Source: Saprospiraceae bacterium UBA7687 (lineage in GTDB: Bacteria; Bacteroidota; Bacteroidia; Chitinophagales; Saprospiraceae). From it: a DNA stretch of 8,407 nucleotides. Location: the NCBI GenBank assembly GCA_002482845.1, contig DLGT01000101.1:1-8407 (forward strand). The letters are read 5' to 3'. The first letter of the stretch is position 1; each line of letters opens with the position of its first letter. The notes below the pieces were generated by a model, which was not told where the DNA came from, did not search any database, and saw nothing but the letters and a program-made list of their open reading frames with translations. A program made the translations under genes and the position numbers. This document shows, one piece after another, positions 6,801-8,407 of this stretch.

Positions 6801-8407
6801 TGTACGATAAAAGTTTTTGATTTACACGCTTGGCAACCTTGCACACTGACATCTGTAAGACAATACGTGTATGAATATACACTATCCAAGGTCAATTGAG
6901 TGACATCAATATTTCCCGTTACAGGGTCAATTGCTACTCCTGACCACAAGCCATTTGTTGGGCTATTGCCCGAGAGTGTAAAAAATAATGTTCCTTCACA
7001 AGTTTCTTGATTAGGTCCTGCATTTAGATTGACGCCAGGATTTTTTATATCTATATTGACAGAGCGTGATTGTTCGCAAGATGTTCCTTGTTGATAACTA
7101 TATGTGTAAGTTTTTACTCCTTGCCCAGCGTTGTTTAAGTTGATAATACCTGTACTAGAATTTACACCTGGACCTGACCAACTACCACCATTTACACTAG
7201 CAGAAAGTGCGAATAAACTATCAAAAATACATAAAGTGGTATCTGCAGTAATCGTAAGTATTGGTTTTTCTATAAATTGTATAAATGCAGAATCTCTGAC
7301 TTCACAAAGATTACGATTATAAATGATAGTGACAGGCAAAACAGAAACATTATAGTTTGCTAAATCTATCATATTAGGAACAGAAATATTTCCCAATAAA
7401 TAACTAAACATGCCACCTGATGGATTGACATTGATATTTAGGATATCTTGAAGGGACACCATACCACTTCCTACACACACAATGCTTGTGTCTGCTGGAG
7501 TCAGCGTAGGGAAAGCTTCCACACGCACATTAATTGTTTTATCAATCGTACAGCCATTTGCATCAATATAAACATAATCAATAGGGAAATCACCAATCCC
7601 CGAGAGACTAGGATCAAACAAACCTGAAGAAGTAACAGCTGGATCACCCGACCATATACCAGAAGAAGGGTTTGCGACAAGTTGCGTAATAGGAGTATTT
7701 TCACAAAAAACTACATCTGAAATGGTAACATTTTCTGAAGCTACTACTTGTAAAACTATATTTGTACTCGACTGACAACCTACTGGACCTACGGTATAAG
7801 TTATAGGGTAACTACCAGGACTGAGGATGCTCGGATCAAAGATACCCAAACTTGTATTTGTGATTCCTTGACCTGACCAAGTACCCCCTGTCCTATCCGC
7901 ATGGAGTGTATCTAGACTGCTGCTTTGGCAGTATATTTTATTTGGGTCTATAATGGTGACTGGATCACGAGAATTAACTACTACTTGAACTGTTCTTGTG
8001 ATGGTATCACATGCCGCAACTACGCGCAAGGTGACCGTATATGTTCCAGGAGCATTATATTGTATTATTCCAGGGTCTTTTTGAGTCGATGCAGCAGGAT
8101 TTCCGCCTGGAAATGTCCAAATATATGATTGTTGACTAAATTCTTCAATACTAAAATTTGGATCATAAGAAGCTGTTTCGCAAAAGGGTGTAGGTTGAAC
8201 TAATGTGACAACTGGAGATTCGACGACTTTTAAACGAAACTTCCATTGGACTGTACCACATGCATTGCTGGATGTCATTTCAAAAATGTACTCTCCAGCC
8301 CTTAATGTTTCAATTACCAAGGTGTCAATAAATGGAATAGAATCAACTAACCCTATTGCCAAAGAATCTCGTTTACGCAAATAATGACTTATTTTCCAAT
8401 TTGAAGT
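3809..8407 (-). CDS. Giant PKD/Ig-like repeat protein with T9SS type B (CHU_C) tail, 5' end missing
   Basis: The frame stays open through the right edge (TSNWKISHY precedes the TTG at 8378-8380), so the true start and signal peptide lie outside; 1532 residues are visible, numbered here from the edge codon. Residues 1-65 are the end of a module. Residues 66-149 are a PKD-like module. Residues 150-539 are five Ig-like modules, four with the Bacteroidota G.WSG motif (GTWSGQG, GIWSGDP, GSWSGPG, GLWSGVA). Residues 540-1433 are eleven PKD-type modules of about 81 residues; several keep W-D-x-G-D-G (WDFGDG, WDYGDG) with the following GTYTVTL-like strand, others are degenerate. Residues 1434-1532 (FFAPNALSPEYGDGD, VYSPWGQAVW, WDGTYDNAIVPQGAYSW, final FKGSVTVVR) form the gliding-motility-associated C-terminal domain, the type B sorting signal. 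Each module typically has two Cys. By family this is a surface-anchored or secreted rod-like protein, perhaps an adhesin of the SprB kind, but no binding domain is visible. It converges on the 632-3376 gene and is not in an operon with it. Confidence 0.93.
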   Translation of the reverse strand, partial: TSNWKISHYLRKRDSLAIGLVDSIPFIDTLVIETLRAGEYIFEMTSSNACGTVQWKFRLKVVESPVVTLVQPTPFCETASYDPNFSIEEFSQQSYIWTFPGGNPAASTQKDPGIIQYNAPGTYTVTLRVVAACDTITRTVQVVVNSRDPVTIIDPNKIYCQSSSLDTLHADRTGGTWSGQGITNTSLGIFDPSILSPGSYPITYTVGPVGCQSSTNIVLQVVASENVTISDVVFCENTPITQLVANPSSGIWSGDPAVTSSGLFDPSLSGIGDFPIDYVYIDANGCTIDKTINVRVEAFPTLTPADTSIVCVGSGMVSLQDILNINVNPSGGMFSYLLGNISVPNMIDLANYNVSVLPVTIIYNRNLCEVRDSAFIQFIEKPILTITADTTLCIFDSLFALSASVNGGSWSGPGVNSSTGIINLNNAGQGVKTYTYSYQQGTSCEQSRSVNIDIKNPGVNLNAGPNQETCEGTLFFTLSGNSPTNGLWSGVAIDPVTGNIDVTQLTLDSVYSYTYCLTDVSVQGCQACKSKTFIVHSLPIPLFDIDGLTCINEDITIVDQTLGNNTILFNLGDGTTSTADSVTHQYTNKGTYTITLQVTNQFMCSASTSQEIYVTTRPISAFTLLDEEGCAPFELMISNQSSGDDITYEWDINNNTYNDFIPPSVILYGITKDSVFIISLAVTNQCGTVFYEDSVLVHPYPIVDFGVSEQSGCSPLTIDFANTSLGNPTTFFWNMGNGNIYSDSIPPAQTYTTLPEQITTYDILFVGTNMCGTDSLTKEVTIYPPDITAFIESPGLSLCQYDTLVLTAFSTPGAINTWKLIAPDGTLSGASGDIALFDMSQAGTYTAILYASRCGSDTDTVVFTVLPAPIVDFDLPSFACVGSQVNFTNLGIGIGGVTWDYGDGNIDPSGIHVYDTAGVFTVTLTAFSLVNNCPFSVTKTIRIIGLPTASFTPSSLSGCEPLDISFANNSTPGSNFDWNFGDMTSNSNDQNPSHTFLQDGTFQVNLTVYDSFGCFSDTSVLNIIVHPKPESRFSFPMQKYCHRYDSIPFTNLSTGSVGQEWILENTSFITQNITWLPSDSGSFSVTLVAVSTFGCVDSSRSVIDILPSPTSYFIVDNESGCEDLMVSFTNLSTATTQYIWDLKNGTSSVEKDLGYTFVNPGTYEVSLVSLTDNGCPSDTTSRTIIVHPKPMADFDIQKDSICGVPMFVNFVNNSIGNLDNVWSINGITTSQDPSFDNLFTTASTNDISLIVQNEFLCTDTIHKVVDIFLQPIADFEVNGQACEGESIIIENNSMNAISYIWDIQNQGTTTVVEPELVFETSGTYSIKLIAVYNEFCKDTFSLTSPIQIYDSPTADFEYEGEYDDNILGEVRFSNLSIDYDRSLWDFGDGNFSDEESPIHEYDINRNLLVTLTVFNDNGGQYTCIDSITKPVAPEWITTFFAPNALSPEYGDGDVKVFKPVGVGLAVYKISVYSPWGQAVWTSDKLENTSPSEVWDGTYDNAIVPQGAYSWMADVTFVNGIRKIFKGSVTVVR

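Noticed and set aside
3809..8380. A complete 1523-residue protein starting at a TTG at 8378-8380
   Set aside because: The frame continues without a stop to the window edge, and the residues at that point lie within a repeat module with no signal peptide; the TTG is an internal Leu codon.

Overview
The window looks like chromosomal DNA from an AT-rich member of the Bacteroidota, most likely a Saprospiria, Chitinophagia or Cytophagia relative. The main evidence is that both genes encode large secreted proteins ending in type IX secretion system (T9SS) sorting domains: a type A (Por secretion tail) domain on one and a type B (gliding-motility-associated, CHU_C) domain on the other. A -7-like box TACCTTTG and the absence of a Shine-Dalgarno sequence also fit this phylum. 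No rRNA, tRNA, CRISPR array, transposase or metabolic gene was seen.

Layout: (1) 1-631 has no convincing gene. Its left part holds short direct and inverted repeats and a frame that is open from the left edge to a stop at 192-194. Its right part is the presumed promoter and leader of the first gene. (2) 632-3376, plus strand, is a complete 914-residue surface protein. It has a signal peptide, a very long Asn/Gly/Thr-rich repeat region with a clear six-residue period, a module resembling those in autotransporter-type beta-strand repeat proteins, a Bacteroidota LPV...LNW linker domain and a type A tail. (3) 3377-3808 lies between convergent genes. About half of it is a roughly 217-bp imperfect palindrome bounded by TAGGG...CCCTA, which looks like a MITE or IS-derived element. 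The rest is AT-rich and holds two small hairpins. (4) 3809-8407, minus strand, is the 3' part of a giant modular adhesin-like gene whose 5' end lies beyond the right edge. The visible 1532 residues are about 17 complete Ig-like/PKD modules followed by a type B tail.

Both proteins are predicted to cross the inner membrane by Sec and the outer membrane by T9SS, ending at the cell surface or in the medium. They are transcribed toward each other, so they are not an operon, and nothing shows that they work together. I see no enzymatic domain in either; adhesion or a structural surface role is the natural inference. The least explained features are the regular hexad/octad solenoid in the first protein, the palindromic element between the genes, and the two-cysteine pattern kept across nearly every module of the second protein.
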